DNA of 60,000 nt from Liolophura sinensis (GCF_032854445.1 NC_088304.1:6771704-6831703), one strand, 5' to 3'. Shown: positions 34,310 to 49,300, counted from the first letter of the stretch. Notes: a model not told the origin generated them from the letters alone. Program-made: numbers and translations.

Positions 34310-36640
34310 GACATATGATGGAAATCCTGCTACGTTAAAACACAAGTGAACAAGGTCACAGTTTAGTATCTGTGAAGCTCAGCAACTGTAACAATACTGC
34401 TTTTAGTTGGTTGTTTTCAGAAACCAGAAACCTGATCGACTCAGTCTGGAAAGTAGTTTACCCATCAATGGGTAAGAGCCTGTATGCCAACTTGGAGGCC
34501 CCTACTTTAAATCGTTTGATTTTTTCATTGTGCTCATGTAGTTTAAAATGGCTAGTTTGAGTCCGCTGCCATTGAAACCGGAATATCTGAGCAGAGTAGC
34601 CTCAGTTTAAATAGCAACCTAATTCACACCAATCCTGCGTGAAACAGAATGACTCTTATTAATAAGAGTTCACATCAATATCAACCTACATACCCAATAT
34701 GATATCCTTCTTTGAAGCGGTTGAACTTCTATAGTGGTCAAGTCTGTAAAAATTGCTATTTCCAGTTGGTTGGCATGGAAACAATGAATTTGACCGAAAC
34801 ATCTCCATTTAAATAGTTTTCTGGTTGACCTGAATATCAAGTCGAGGGGGCATGATTACTTTGCCATAATATGGATTTGTGATGAAAAAAAAGAAAGAAG
34901 TAAAGGCAATCTGACATATCATTTTCAGTGGTCTCTCCACTGACGATTACTTCAATATTTTTATCTTTCACATCAATACCAGTTGAAATAAAACAAGTCT
35001 TTAACCACAATAAATTTAAACTTATTTATTGCACATTTTATGCTAAGAAGACAAGCTCAAATTATATGCCTGTTAAGCTTAACACATGCTCATTACCAGT
35101 GTATGTAAACTAGTCTATAAATACATAGCATTTAACAACGTCTACAGTTTTACATTTGATGTAGTATACATTAATTTTAATGTGAATATCACAAAACTGA
35201 AAAACACGTTCGGAATATTCAACAAGACGACAATGATCAGCAAATAGAAAATGACAACAGCTGCAAATAAAAACTTATATATAGTGAATAAGAAAAATAG
35301 GCATTTTCATTACACTCATATCAACAGTCATTTGTGGTCCCTTTACTATATAAAATCATGAAAACTTAACACACAGCAAACTTAACACTGTCATAAACAA
35401 TAAGGGCAATTTTTCTCACCTGACATAATTCAAGTTCAAAAGCTTGTTGTTTACTCCTGACGTTGGCGTGCCGATTTGGGGTGGGGGGTAATTTTTTAGT
35501 ACGCGTGTACTACAACATGAATCAATCCAGCTTGGACCCGAGTTCCCCAAAAAACAGGAAAATGTACTGCATTCTAATTCACTCAATAACGCATTCACTT
35601 TGTACTGTTAGTTACAGGAATATACAGCATGTACATATCAGATAACTAAAAACACGCTGACGTATAATACCAGACGTAAAAATTGTAATTAAAATTTAAA
35701 CATATAAATACATATAAATACTCATATATTATCAGCTGTTACACAAAAATCATCATCTCAAATTCAAAGTCTTCCATAAGTATGGTTAATATGTGCTGAA
35801 CCTTCATAATGTGAAGTAATTATTTTGTAAAAGAACATGACTAAGATATCATATCACCTCAACACTTTTGTCGAAGTTACATTGAACGATGGGGCTACAT
35901 CGGCATATTCATGAAGGATGAGAACTGTACAGAATAATCGGGACAGGATGCCACAGGGCGATTAGCACATTTCCGCATGGAGATGACTGAATGATTGTGA
36001 GATGAACATTCTCATGAAATCAAAACTTCCCAAAAACCTTTCTGGCATAAAATTGGATCCTGTACCAGTGTTTTCTATCATCAGAGAGACATATCAACAG
36101 ACGTATCAAAAGCCATGGATAAGATGAAATTCAACACATTATGAAACAGTCCGGCAGCATTCAGACGTAAAATACAAATTCTGCACAGGTATGAACGACT
36201 GATTTACAGACAGTGACAATAAAACAACAAAAACACAAGACATGCCACGTAATATTATTGCGACGCACAAATCGACTATTTATATGCATGCAGCTTCGAC
36301 AATATAATTACATTTTAAAAAATTGGCCTGACCTCAATGTCTTATATAAAACATAGAACATTTGTCAATCTTAAAATATACAATATGTTCCCGTCCAATG
36401 TGTTATGCTCCCACAAAAAATGGTTTACATTAGAAACAATACCAAAGTTTTTGATGAAATCTTTTGTCACAAAAAATAATAACGTTCAGGTTAAACCCAA
36501 ACTTTACATTACAGACAAGTAAATGAATAAATGAGAACAAAAATAATTTTGTCAGGTGCATATCTGGAGGCAATCAGTTGAACAGCTACGTGAGCCAAAG
36601 AGGCAGTCGCAGGGCGAAACCGAAACGATCTTGGTAATTT
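34310..36640. other. TPCN1: AT-rich stretch; possible distal TPCN1 3' UTR
   Basis: No reading frames of note. There are several ATACATGTA-like and AATAAA motifs on the minus strand. It lies downstream of the TPCN1 stop codon, so a long 3' UTR is possible but not shown. Confidence 0.3.
35025..35030 (-). terminator. Candidate poly(A) signal for TPCN1
   Basis: AATAAA on the minus strand, about 5.2 kb after the stop codon, in AT-rich sequence without reading frames. It is one of several AATAAA hexamers between 35 and 40 kb, so the choice is weak. Confidence 0.2.
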
Positions 36641-36644
36641 TCTT

Positions 36645-37970
36645 TTCAGTGTGAGTTTGGTGGTGGTAACAACAACTGGATAGGGAATAATGCTGGCGTT
36701 CTGTTTCAGTGTGGGTTTGGTGGTGGTAACAACAACTGGATAGGGCATAATGCTGGGGTTCTATTTCAGCTTGGGTTTGGTGGTGGTAACAGCAACTGGA
36801 TAAGGTATAATGTTGGGGTTCTATTTCAGTGTGGGTTTGGTGGTGGTAACAACAACTAAATAAGGTATAATGCTGGGGTTCTATTTCAGTGTGGGTTTGG
36901 TGGTGGTAACAACTGGATAGGGTATAATGCTGGGGTTCTATTTCAGTGTGGGTTTGGTGGTGGTAACAACAACTAGATAGGGTATAATGCTGGGGTTCTG
37001 TTTCAGTGTGGGTTTGGTGATGGTAACAACAACTGAATAGGGAATAAAAGGTTCTATTTCAGTGTGGGTTTGGTGGTAACAACAAATGGAAAGGGAATAA
37101 TGCTGGGGTTCTGTTTCAGTGTGGGTTTGGTGGTGGTAACAACAACTGAATAGGGAATAAAAGGTTCTATTTCAGTGTGGGTTTGGTGGTGGTAACAACA
37201 ACTGGAGACAGAATAATGCTGGGGTTCTATTTCAGTGTGGGTTTGGTGGTGGTAACAACAACTGGACAGGGAATAATGCTCGGGTTTTGTTTTAGTGTGA
37301 GTTTGGTGGTTGTAACAACAACTAAATAGGGTATAATGTTGGGATTCTATTTCAGTGTGGGTTTGGTGGCGGTAACAACAACTGAATAGGAAATAATGCT
37401 GGGGTCTATTTCAGTGTGGGTTTGTTGGTGGTAACAACTGGATAAGGAATAATGCTGGGGTTCTGTTTCATTGTGGGTTTGGTGGTGGTCACAGCTACAG
37501 GAGAGGGAATAATGCTGGGGTTCTGTTTCAGTGTGGGTTTGGTGGTGGTAACAACTGGATAGGGTATAATGCTGGGGTTCTGTTTCAGTGAGTTTACTGG
37601 TGGTAACAACAACTGGATAGGGTATAATGCTGGGGTTCCATTTCAGTGTGGGTTTAGTGGTGGTGACAACTGGATAGGGTATAATGCTGGGGTTCTGTTT
37701 CAGTGAGTTTACTGGTGGTAACAACAACTGGATAGGGTATAATGCTATTCAGTGTGAGTTTGGTGGTGGTGACAACTGGATAGGGTATAATGCTGGGGTT
37801 CTGTTTCAGTGAGTTTACTGGTGGTAACAACAACTGGATAGGGTATAATGCTGGGGTTCTATTTCAGTGTGAGTTTGGTGATGGTGACAACAACTGGATA
37901 GGGTATAATGCTGGGGTTCTATTTCAGTGTGGGTTTGGTGGTGGTAACAGCAACTGGAGAGAGAATAATG
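36645..37970. repeat. 60-bp minisatellite, about 22 copies
   Basis: The unit runs GTGTGGGTTTGGTGGTGGTA, then ACAACAACTGGATAGGGTAT, then AATGCTGGGGTTCTATTTCA. Copies vary by loss of AAC triplets and by single bases. The array lies downstream of TPCN1. If the 3' UTR reaches the poly(A) candidate near 35030, the array would be transcribed in it, which is inference. Confidence 0.95.
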
Positions 37971-37974
37971 CACT

Positions 37975-39525
37975 CTCTCCACTGCTATAAATGGTATTTA
38001 CAATCTAGAGATAACAGTACAACTGTCCATTGATACACATGTATCGGTTGTTTGCCAGAACATTTCTATCTAGTATTTCTTTGTCACTTATCTGCATTTT
38101 TTTTTTTTTTTTGGTTCTTGGAACATTATGCTGACCTTCATATTGACTGTAATGTTAACTCAATTACTTAAACAGATACATGTAATCTTACAAGATGACT
38201 AGAACATATTATCAAACATATTTATGAATATTCTACATACATGTGGAATGTGTATACAATGACAAAAAAAAAAATTTTACCCCAAAATATTACAGATTGT
38301 CTTACAAATTGCTGACTTGTGGTATTAATACCTGACTAAGTATGGAAACTGGAAGAAGGCTTCAAACGTATGAATCTTTAACTGTAAATATTAAACAGTA
38401 TAATCAAATATAAGAGATATACATTTTGTACTCACATCAAAATTACTCTGCAGACTTGTTTCCATATGGCAAGATGACTGAATGTGTAAAACTTATAATA
38501 CATATATATTACTAATATCTTGAAGATGACAGAACAACATAATATTTATAATACAAATGATAGATCATGTATATATTTACAAGGGTACATAAAGGTATAC
38601 ATACATATATATATATATAAACAAATGTAAACAACCCATCATCTCATTTATTTATTTATTTGATCGGTGTTTTATGCTGTTTTCATTTTCATTCCATCTT
38701 TGGATTTGTTAGCATCACGTTGCTGGCATACCACAGAACAAGACATGTGCATCATGTCATGGTCACAGCGTTGCCTTGGTATAGTTTCACATGCAGTCTA
38801 TGATACCTTTTAAGGAAATGGCCAACGAACTAATCAAATTACTGGTACTGGCATGTCAACATATATATTTATTTCATTATTGTTTAACACTTTATTCAAG
38901 AATTTTTCAATTCAACAGTGGTGGTCACGTTTTTATCGGATGAATAAACCGGAATGCTCTGGCTAAACCACCCACCTCTGACAACAGATGAACTTTCCCA
39001 ATTGTAATTTACAGATTTGCATGCAATGTGTTTGGAAGATAAGTGACCTCTGATGGACATAGACTGCCCAAATAGCCCCATGAGGGCATCAACTCATTCT
39101 TGACACCAAGGCTTCGTGCACAATAAAAGCAATTTACTGTAATTCACAGTGAAACTTTTTTCAGACATCAATGTTACAGTAAATTTGATCAAAAATAGTT
39201 GCATTTTTGAGAGAGACCCTGCAGCACCAAACTGTGGCTTCCAGAAGCTGCCCTTCCTCACTTAATCACAGTCATATAACAATAATACACAGCCCAACAG
39301 CAACAAGTAAAAACCAACTCTTGTGACCTAGTATGTGAAACATACTATATCCTAGTTCAATTTTTGACATCAACCATTTTTAAGCATGTCAGCAATAGAA
39401 CGATTTCTAATTTAATACGCCGCATCCTGAATTGGGTAAGTTCCACCATGGCGTCATCATTGGTATACACATTTATGCTCATGTGGCGTTCAAGTGCTGT
39501 TCAAGTGGCCTTCAGGTAGCAGAAG
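37975..39525. other. Gene-free stretch downstream of TPCN1
   Basis: AT-rich, with decayed SINE tail sequence around 38645-38700 and 38875-38960. Nothing else is supported. Confidence 0.5.
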
Positions 39526-39529
39526 AAAT

Positions 39530-40240
39530 TGAGCTCGCTAACATTTACTTAAGTCAGAGTGGTGTCAGACTGTACAGTGTATGTATAGTGTCACAGTGGT
39601 GTCAGACTGCACAGTGCAAGTATGGTGTCACACTGGTGTCAGACTGTACAGTGTATGTATGGTGTCACAGTGGTGTCAGACTGTACAGTGTATTATGGTG
39701 TCACAGTGGTGTCAGACTGCACAGTGTAAGTATGGTGTCACAGTGGTGTCAGACTGTACAGTGTAAGTATGGTGTCAGACTGCAGTGTTAGTATGGTGTC
39801 ACAGTAGTGTCAGACTGTAAGTATGGTATCACAGTGGTGTCAGAATGCACAGTGTAAGTGTGGTGTCAGAATGAAAAGTGTAAGTATGGTGTCAGACTGC
39901 ACAGTGTAAGTATGGTGTCAGACTGCACAGTGTAATTAGGGTGTCACGGTGGTGTTAGAATGTTCAATGTTAGTATGGTGTCAGACTGCACAGTGTTAAA
40001 ATACGGCCTAAGTATGGTGCCAGACTGCACAGTGTCAAAATACAGCATTAGTATGAGGTCAGACTGCACAGTATAAGTATGGTGTCAGACTGCACAGTGT
40101 ATGTATGGTGTACGAATTCTCAGTGTAAGTCTGTTGTCAAAATACACAGTGTCAGTATGGTGTCAGAATACAATGTCTGTATGGTGTCAGAATGATATCA
40201 GAGGACAGAATGATGTTCAGAACTTACAGAATGTATGGTG
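39530..40240. repeat. Minisatellite (about 26/38 bp) abutting the TPCN1 stop codon
   Basis: Degenerate copies of GTGTCAGACTGCACAGTGTA plus AGTATG, with longer variants that add GTGTCACAGTG. The last copy runs into the TPCN1 stop codon, so the array occupies the start of the predicted 3' UTR. Confidence 0.9.
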
Positions 40241-40393
40241 TCAGCATGGCACAGCAGAGAATGATGTGGGTTCTGTGTTTACATCGTATTCCAGCTCCAA
40301 AGAGCTGCTGCTAGTGTTCAATCTCTGTCTCAACCCTTCAGCATGTAGCTCCCGTACAACCAGGTGCTTCTTCTTCTCTTCCTCTACCCAGGC
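40241..40393 (-). CDS. TPCN1: TPCN1 terminal coding exon
   Basis: 153 nt encoding AWVEEEKKKHLVVRELHAEG and a 30-residue Ser/Glu-containing end, then TGA at 40243-40241. The W-EE-R-E pattern matches the last helix of TPC1 (vertebrate W-EEH-RE). A minisatellite begins directly after the stop codon. Confidence 0.9.
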   Translation of the reverse strand, partial: AWVEEEKKKHLVVRELHAEGLRQRLNTSSSSLELEYDVNTEPTSFSAVPC

Positions 40394-43300
40394 CTGCGGA
40401 CAATCAAGAGAGAAAGCTGGTGACATGGTAGGGGGAAATTACACTCTGTTTACACATCATTTAATAGAATGATTTCCCTCCACTGCATACCTGACGCCAA
40501 CATCATTAAGCTGTCTTAGACTTTAGTCAGAGTTAACTCGTGGCAGTATTTCTATACCTTTAAAATTGAACTTGAATGCCATTTTTCAATTTTGTATTTA
40601 CTGAAAGTCTCCTATATCTCTGTTAGTATTAAAATTAAAACTTCTAGAGGAACTCACAATTTTAGCACAGTCAACAATGAATTGAATTTAAATGCCATTT
40701 GTCAATTTTGTATTAATGGAAGTCTACCATATCTCTCATTATTAAAATAAAGATTTCTAAGGGAACTCACAATTTTAGCACAATTAACAGATCTGAAGCC
40801 AAGGCTATAAAATCTGACTTCAGTTGATGTCAGTGTCTGATGTCATTATTTGTACAGTATAAACTCTGTCACAAGGTCTGTATTGCTCTGGGTATGTCTT
40901 AAAATCTATATTCCCTAAATTACCCCAAATTTCGCCCCAAAAAGTGTATTTTAAGAGGCAAATAAACGCCATGAAATATCATATTTGGTGCTGAAACATA
41001 ACTTTTTCCAGCAGGATATCATAATACCTTCCAAACCAGCCTTAAAGCACCTTTCTAGAATCAACAGAATTCTCAGAATGCGGTAAATTGATCAAGTTTG
41101 TCAGGAAATTTTAAGACACTAGTAGCACAGATGTACATGCATATGTACTGTTACATGCATGATGTGATAGCATTAGCCTGAGGTTGATACAATTTCCTAA
41201 TGTCCTGCTTAACTCCAAGGCGGCTTGTTTTATAATAACATGTGTCATTTAGATTCACTAATATCAAACTGTTCTTGGGCATAAAACTGACAGCAACAAG
41301 CCATGCATGGAAGCCGGGTACAATCAGATATGTGTTATGAAGTAATGAAGCCCGTGCAGTCAACACCCCAGGCCATACATCCAGTCTGTAAGCTGTTCAG
41401 GACACATAAAAGAAAATATGAACAAACTGTATCTTAAAAATAAATAGGCCAACTTTTTCTCTTTTTTTTTTACTATCTTCCACTCAGAAAAGTGTGGTTA
41501 TATGAACTTATGAAATTCATAAGTTTATATTTTGGTATAATGATAAAGAGGCATTTTTTCACCCCAAACTAAATTTTTGCGAAATCTATTCTTAGCCTAT
41601 TAAACAGGATATGTGATATGCTACACTGATTCCAGTGATAAAAAAGTCACGAAAAAACACAATCCTGATAATAGTTCATAAAGCCCACTTTAGAATTCAA
41701 ACACTTAATTATCTACAGCTACGTGAGAAAAAATGTAGTATGCATATATTTCATTTCAGATTTTGGTTGTCTTTCTTATATCATTCTCTTCTTTGTATTC
41801 TTTCGTACCAGTAATACATGTGTATTTAGAGCAATGTTAGAATGATTGTTTGTTTCCAGAGGGTGGGGGCTGTGTAATTTTGCTTTAAACATTATTTTGG
41901 TCAGATCAGATTATGGCATTTCCATGCAGCAGACTGGCCCCAACATTGATATGCATGTATTCACAGCCCTGCCTAACTGAAACACCATGCTGAACACACC
42001 AGACATGATGCTGCAGTGTATACGTACTTGGCCTGTTCCTTTACAAAGCTTATCACCTAAATCAGGCTCTGACACTTCAACACTAGGTGGGCACAGTAAA
42101 CCATACATAGACTCAACCATACACGACTACTTATCTCATTTACTTCATTGGCATTTAACGGTATTAAGAATTATTAACTTATTCAACATTGGAGGAGAAA
42201 TGAATGCTTGGGTCTTAACGTCATACTTAATTTTTCAGTCATATCATGACAAGGAGTCACTGAAAATACGTGTGTGTACATATACTGAGTCTTCTTGTGC
42301 CACAGTGAGTCCATGCCGCCAAAGTGCTGCCCCCCACTGAAGTATTGTGCTGAAGACACCAGACATGACACTCTACCCAGTCACACTATACTGACACCTG
42401 GCCAACCAGTCCTGTTTCCTTGCTCTAGCCTCTCAATACTGAGCACCAAGGGAGGAAGCATCAAGTACCACTCTTCAGTATGACCTGACTCAGGTTTGTC
42501 ATGGGATCTCCCGACTTCGAGGCGGACACTCCGGCCACTAGGCCACCAAAGCAGTCCGTCATGTGGAGGAGGCCAGAGAGATGTAAGTAAAGCACATCCA
42601 GGTAAACAACATCATCTTAACTTAAAGGCGAAGATAAACCATGCTGACAATATAAAAAGAATGGTTATCAACAAAAGTCAAAACAATCACATCGAAAGAT
42701 TTATAGAGCACTCTGATTTCATGGTTTATTATAAACGGATATGAAACTACACTCACCTGTACTTCATCGCTATGCATCTGTAAACTAAAGTCCTCTCTAC
42801 TTCTGACTCTCTCTCCTCTGAACACGTGTGGTGTCTGAAACAACCACAGGTTTTCTTCACAAGAAGTCATACCAATAGATGAAAAGGTACCTAATATTTC
42901 ACATACAATTTCAGATAGCACATACAGCCAGTTATCATATTTTCTCACACTACAACCCTAATAATTCCACTCTCAAGCAATACGCTATTGCTGTCATAAT
43001 CAACCAGTTTAATTATGGTTTTTGGCTTCAAGAAAACAAAGCTTTTCAAAGTGGTGGAGTAATATTCTGACCTGGATTATGCCCTCAATTCCACTAATGC
43101 AATGTAAATTGGACAACATCATAAAGTGTTAACCAATGACAATAACATTACAAATTGGGACAATTTTTACGCAAAATAGCAGGCCTTGGCCTTTCCACTT
43201 AGTCACGACCTTGGTAATTCCTTTTACGGTAAATGAGTACACATGCTGTATTCCTTATTTGAGTCCAGTGCTGTGCTGTAAAACTTAAACTTTGTTTGTC

Positions 43301-46300
43301 TGTGTTTTCCCAATTGAGGCTCGTGATTCTGAAAATTAATAGACTCGAGTGATATCTCTCATAACACAGGGTCTCACTGTATAACCTTTATACATCCTCC
43401 CATCAAACTCATAATAGTCTAAATTTTTTTCCACTAGTTTTTAAGGCTGTGGTCAGAAAATGTTTACCATAAGGCTGGTGACGTTAAGGGTTGAGGAAAC
43501 TGGGATATAAACCCTTCACAACATACTGATCTGTCCAGCAGTGGGTCACTCTGTGTCATATCAAATCTACAGCTCACCTGAGTGTGTCTGGGTCTGACTG
43601 TCAATGTACTGGCCTGTCCAGCAGTGGGTCACGGTGTGTCATACCAAATCTACAGCTCATCTGAGTGTGTCTGGGGTCTGACTGTCAATGTACTGATCTG
43701 TCCAGCAGTGGGTCACGGTGTGTCATACCAAATCTACAGCTCATCTGAGTGTGTCTGGAGTCTGACTGTCAATGTACTGGCCTGTCCAGCAGTGGGTCAC
43801 GGTGTGTCATACCAAATCTACAGCTCATCTGAGTGTGTCTGGAGTCTGACTGTCAATGTACTGGCCTGTCCAGCAGTGGGTCACGGTGTGTCATACCAAA
43901 TCTACAGCTCATCTGAGTGTGTCTGGGGTCTGACTGTCAATGTACTGGCCTGTCCAGCAGTGGGTCACGGTGTGTCATACAAAATCTACAGGTAATCTTA
44001 GTGTGTCTGGGGTCTGACTGTCAATGTACTGGCCTGTCCAGCAGTGGGTCACTGTGTGTCATACCAAATCTACAGCTCATCTGAGTGTGTCTGGAGTCTG
44101 ACTGTCAATGTACTGGCCTGTCCAGCAGTGGGTCACTGTGTGTCATACCAAATCTACAGGTAATCTGAGTGTGTCTGGGGTCTGACTGTCTATGTACTGG
44201 CCTGTCCAGCAGTGGGTCACGGTGTGTCATACAAAATCTACAGGTAATCTGAGTGTGTCTGGGGTCTGACTGTCAATGTACTGGCCTGTCCAGCAGTGGG
44301 TCACGGTGTGTCATACAAAATCTACAGCTCACCTGAGTGTGTCTGGAGTCTGACTGTCAATGTACTGATCTGTCCAGCAGTGGGTCACTGTGTGTCATAC
44401 CAAATCTACAGCTCACCTGAGTGTGTCTGGGGTCTGACTGTCAATGTACTGATCTGTCCAGCAGTGGGTCATTGTGTGTCATACCAAATCTACAGCTCAT
44501 CTGAGTGTGTCTGGAGTCTGACTGTCTATTGTTCTGGACTGTCCAGCAGTGGGTCACAGTGTGTCATACCAAATCTACATCTCATCTGAGTGTGTCTGGG
44601 GTCTGACTGTCAATGTACTGGCCTGTCCAGCAGTGGGTCACGGTGTGTCATATCAAATCTACAGCTCATCTGAGTGTGTCTGGGTCTGACTGTCAATGTA
44701 CTGGCCTGTCCAGCAGTGGGTCACGGTGTGTCATACCAAATCTACAGCTCACCTGAGTGTGTCTGGGGTCTGACTGTCAATGTACTGATCTGTCCAGCAG
44801 TGGGTCACGGTGTGTCATACCAAATCTACAGCTCATCTGAGTGTGTCTGGAGTCTGACTGTCAATGTACTGGCCTGTCCAGCAGTGGGTCACGGTGTGTC
44901 ATACCAAATCTACAGCTCATCTGAGTGTGTCTGGGGTCTGACTGTCAATGTACTGGCCTGTCCAGCAGTGGGTCACGGTGTGTCATACAAAATCTACAGG
45001 TAATCTGAGTGTGTCTGGGGTCTGACTGTCAATGTACTGATCTGTCCAGCAGTGGGTCACTGTGTGTCATACCAAATCTACAGCTCATCTGAGTGTGTCT
45101 GGAGTCTGACTGTCAATGTACTGGCCTGTCCAGCAGTGGGTCACTGTGTGTCATACCAAATTTACAGGTAATCTGAGTGTGTCTGGAGTCTGACTGTCTA
45201 TGTACTGGCCTGTCCAGCAGTGGGTCACGGTGTGTCATACAAAATCTACAGGTAATCTGAGTGTGTCTGGGGTCTGACTGTCAATGTACTGGCCTGTCCA
45301 GCAGTGGGTCACTGTGTGTCATACCAAATCTACAGCTCATCTGAGTGTGTCTGGAGTCTGACTGTCAATGTACTGGCCTGTCCAGCAGTGGGTCACTGTG
45401 TGTCATACCAAATCTACAGCTCATCTGAGTGTGTCTGGGGTCTGACTGTCTATGTACTGGCCTGTCCAGCAGTGGGTCACGGTGTGTCATACAAAATCTA
45501 CAGGTAATCTGAGTGTGTCTGGGGTCTGACTGTCTATGTACTGGCCTGTCCAGCAGTGGGTCACGGTGTGTCATACAAAATCTACAGGTAATCTGAGTGT
45601 GTCTGGGGTCTGACTGTCAATGTACTGGCCTGTCCAGCAGTGGGTCATTGTGTGTCATACAAAATCTACAGCTCATCTGAGTGTGTCTGGAGTCTGACTG
45701 TCAATGTACTGGCCTGTCCAGCAGTGGGTCACGGTGTGTCATACCAAATCTACAGCTCATCTGAGTGTGTCTGGAGTCTGACTGTCAATATACTGGCCTG
45801 TCCAGCAGTGGGTCACGGTGTGTCATACCAAATCTACAGCTCACCTGAGTGTGTCTGGGGTCTGACTGTCAATGTACTGGCCTGTCCAGCAGTGGGTCAT
45901 TGTGTGTCATACAAAATCTACAGCTCATCTGAGTGTGTCTGGAGTCTGACTGTCTTTGTAGTGGCCTGTCCAGCAGTGGGTCACTGTGTGTCATACCAAA
46001 TCTACAGCTCATCTGAGTGTGTCTGGAGTCTGACTGTCAATGTACTGGCCTGGCCAGCAGTGGGTCACTGTGTGTCATACCAAATCTACAGCTCACCTGA
46101 GTGTGTCTGGGGTCTGACTGTCAATGTATTGGCCTGTCCAGCAGTGGGTCACTGTGTGTCATACCAAATCTACAGCTCACCTGAGTGTGTCTGGGGTCTG
46201 ACTGTCTTTGTAGTGGCCTGTCCAGCAGTGGGTCACGGTGTGTCATACCAAATCTACAGCTCACCTGAGTGTGTCTGGAGTCTGACTGTCAATGTACTGG

Positions 46301-49300
46301 CCTGTCCAGCAGTGGGTCACTGCATGTCGTACAAAATCTACAGCTCATCTGAGTGTGTCTGGAGTCTGACTGTCTTTGTAGTGGCCTGTCCAGCAGTGGG
46401 TCACGGTGTGTCATACCAAATCTACAGCTCATCTGAGTGTGTCTGGAGTCTGACTGTCAATGTACTGATCTGTCCAGCAGTGGGTCACAGTGTGTCATAC
46501 CAAATCTACAGCTCATCTGAGTGTGTCTGGGGTCTGACTGTCAATGTACTGGCCTGTCCAGCAGTGGGTCATGGTGTGTCATACCAAATCTACAGCTCAT
46601 CTGAGTGTGTCTGGGGTCTGACTGTCAATGTACTGGCCTGTCCAGCAGTGGGTCACTGTCAGTCATACCAAATCTACAGCTCATCTGAGTGTGTCTGGGG
46701 TCTGACTGTCAATGTACTGGCCTGTCCAGCAGTGGGTCACTGCGTGTCGTACAAAATCTACAGCTCATCTGAGTGTGTCTGGAGTCTGACTGTCTTTGTA
46801 GTGGCCTGTCCAGCAGTGGGTCACGGTGTGTCATACCAAATCTACAGCTCACCTGAGTGTGTCTGGAGTCTGACTGTCAATGTACTGGCCTTTCCAGCAG
46901 TGGGTCACTGTGTGTCATACCAAATCTACAGCTCACCTGAGTGTGTCTGGAGTCTGACTGTCAATGTACTGGCCTGTCCAGCAGTGGGTCACGGTGTGTC
47001 ATACCAAATCTACAGCTCATCTGAGTGTGTCTGGGGTCTGACTGTCAATGTACTGGCCTGTCCAGCAGTGGGTCACTGCGTGTCGTACAAAATCTACAGC
47101 TCATCTGAGTGTGTCTGGGGTCTGACTGTCAATGTACTGGCCTGTCCAGTTGTGGGTCACGGTGTGTCATACCAAATCTACAGCTAATCTGAGTGTGTCT
47201 GGGGTCTGACTGTCTATGTATTGGCCTGTCCAGCAGTGGGTCACTGTGCGTCATACCAAATCTACAGCTCTTCTGAGTGTGTCTGGAGTCTGAATGTCCA
47301 TTGTTCTGGCCTGTACACAAGTGGGTCATTGTGTGTCATACCAAATCTACAGCTCATCTGAGTGTGTCTGGGGTCTGACTGTCAATATACTGGCCTGTCC
47401 AGCAGTGGGTCACGGTGTGTCACACCAAATCTACAGCTCATCTGAGTGTGTCTGGGTCTGACTGTCAATGTACTGGCCTGTCGAGCAGTGGGTCACAATG
47501 TGTCATACCAAATCTACAGCTCTTCTGAGTTTGTCTGGGGTCTGACTGTCAATGTACTGGCCTGTCCAGTTGTGGGTCACTGCGTGTCGTACAAAATCTA
47601 CAGCTTATTTGAGTGTGTCTGGGGTCTGACTGTCAATGTATTGGCCTGTCCAGCAGTGGGTCACTCTGTGTCATATCAAATCTACAGCTCTTCTGAGTGT
47701 GTCCGGTGTCTGACTGTCTATTGTTCTGGACTGTCCAGCAGTGGGTCACAGTGTGTCATACCAAATCTACATCTCATCTGAGTGTGTCTGGAGTCTGACT
47801 GTCTATGTATTGGCCTGTCCAGCAGTGGGTCATTGTGTGTCATACAAAATCTACAGCTCATCTGAGTGTGTCTGGGGTCTGACTGTCAATGTACTGGCCT
47901 GTCCAGCAGTGGGTCACGGTGTGTCATACCAAATCTACAGCTCATCTGAGTGTGTCTGGAGTCTGACTGTCTATTGTTCTGGCCTGTCCAGCAGTGGGTC
48001 ATTGTGTGTCATACCAAATCTACAGCTCATCTGAGTGTGTCTGGGGTCTGACTGTCAATATACTGGCTTGTCCAGCAGTGGATCACGGTGTGTCATACCA
48101 AATCTACAGCTCATCTGAGTGTGTCTGGAGTCTGACCGTCTATTGTTCTGGCCTGTCCAGCAGTGGGTCATTGTGTGTCATACCAAATCTACAGCTCATC
48201 TGAGTGTGTCTGGGGTCTGACTGTCAATGTATTGGCCTGTCCAGCAGTGGGTCACTGTGTGTCATACCAAATCTACATCTCACCTGAGTGTGTCTGGGCT
48301 CTGACTGTCTATGTACTGGCCTGTCCAGTCGTGGGTCACTGTGTGTCATACAAAATCTACAGCTTACCAGTGTGTCTGGGGTCTGACTGTCTATGTACTG
48401 GCACCTCACCTGAGTGTGTCTGGGCTCTGACTGTCTATGTACCTGGCCTGTCCAGTTGTCGGTCACTGTGTGTCGTACAAAATCTACATCTCACCTGAGT
48501 GTATCTGGAGTCTGACTGTCTATTGTTCTGGCCTGTCCAGCAGTGGGTCACTGTGTGTCATATAAAATCTACAGCTTACCAGTTTGTCTGGGGTCTGACT
48601 GTCAATGTACTGGCCTGTCCAGTTGTGGGTCACTGCGTGTCGTACAAAATCTACAGCTTATTTGAGTGTGTCTGGGGTCTGACTGTCAATGTATTGGCCT
48701 GTCCAGCAGTGGGTCACTCTGTGTCATATCAAATCTACAGCTCTTCTGAGTGTGTCCGGTGTCTGACTGTCTATTGTTCTGGACTGTCCAGCAGTGGGTC
48801 ACAGTGTGTCATACCAAATCTACAGCTAATCTGAGTGTGTCTGGAGTCTGACTGTCTATGCATTGGCCTGTCCAGCAGTGGGTCATTGTGTGTCATACAA
48901 AATCTACAGCTCATCTGAGTGTGTCTGGGGTCTGACTGTCAATATACTGGCTTGTCCAGCAGTGGATCACGGTGTGTCATACCAAATCTACAGCTCATCT
49001 GAGTGTGTCTGGAGTCTGACCGTCTATTGTTCTGGCCTATCCAGCAGTGGGTCATTGTGTGTCATACCAAATCTACAGCTCATCTGAGTGTGTCTGGGGT
49101 CTGACTCTCAATGTACTGGCCTGTCCAGCAGTGGGTCACGGTGTGTCATACCAAATCTACAGCTCATCTGAGTGTGTCTGGAGTCTGACCGTCTATTGTT
49201 CTGGCCTATCCAGCAGTGGGTCATTGTGTGTCATACCAAATCTACAGCTCATCTGAGTGTGTCTGGGGTCTGACTGTCAATGTACTGGCCTGTCCAGCAG

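Noticed and set aside
34372-34560. Possible coding exon between the cluster and TPCN1
   Set aside because: Short frame without ATG start, motif or conserved splice sites.
45640-47187. 515-codon plus-strand open frame of 28-residue repeats (CVWGLTVNVLACPAVGH core)
   Set aside because: It is antisense to TPCN1 and exists only because the 84-bp unit is a multiple of three and lacks a stop in that frame. There is no signal, start context or splice structure.
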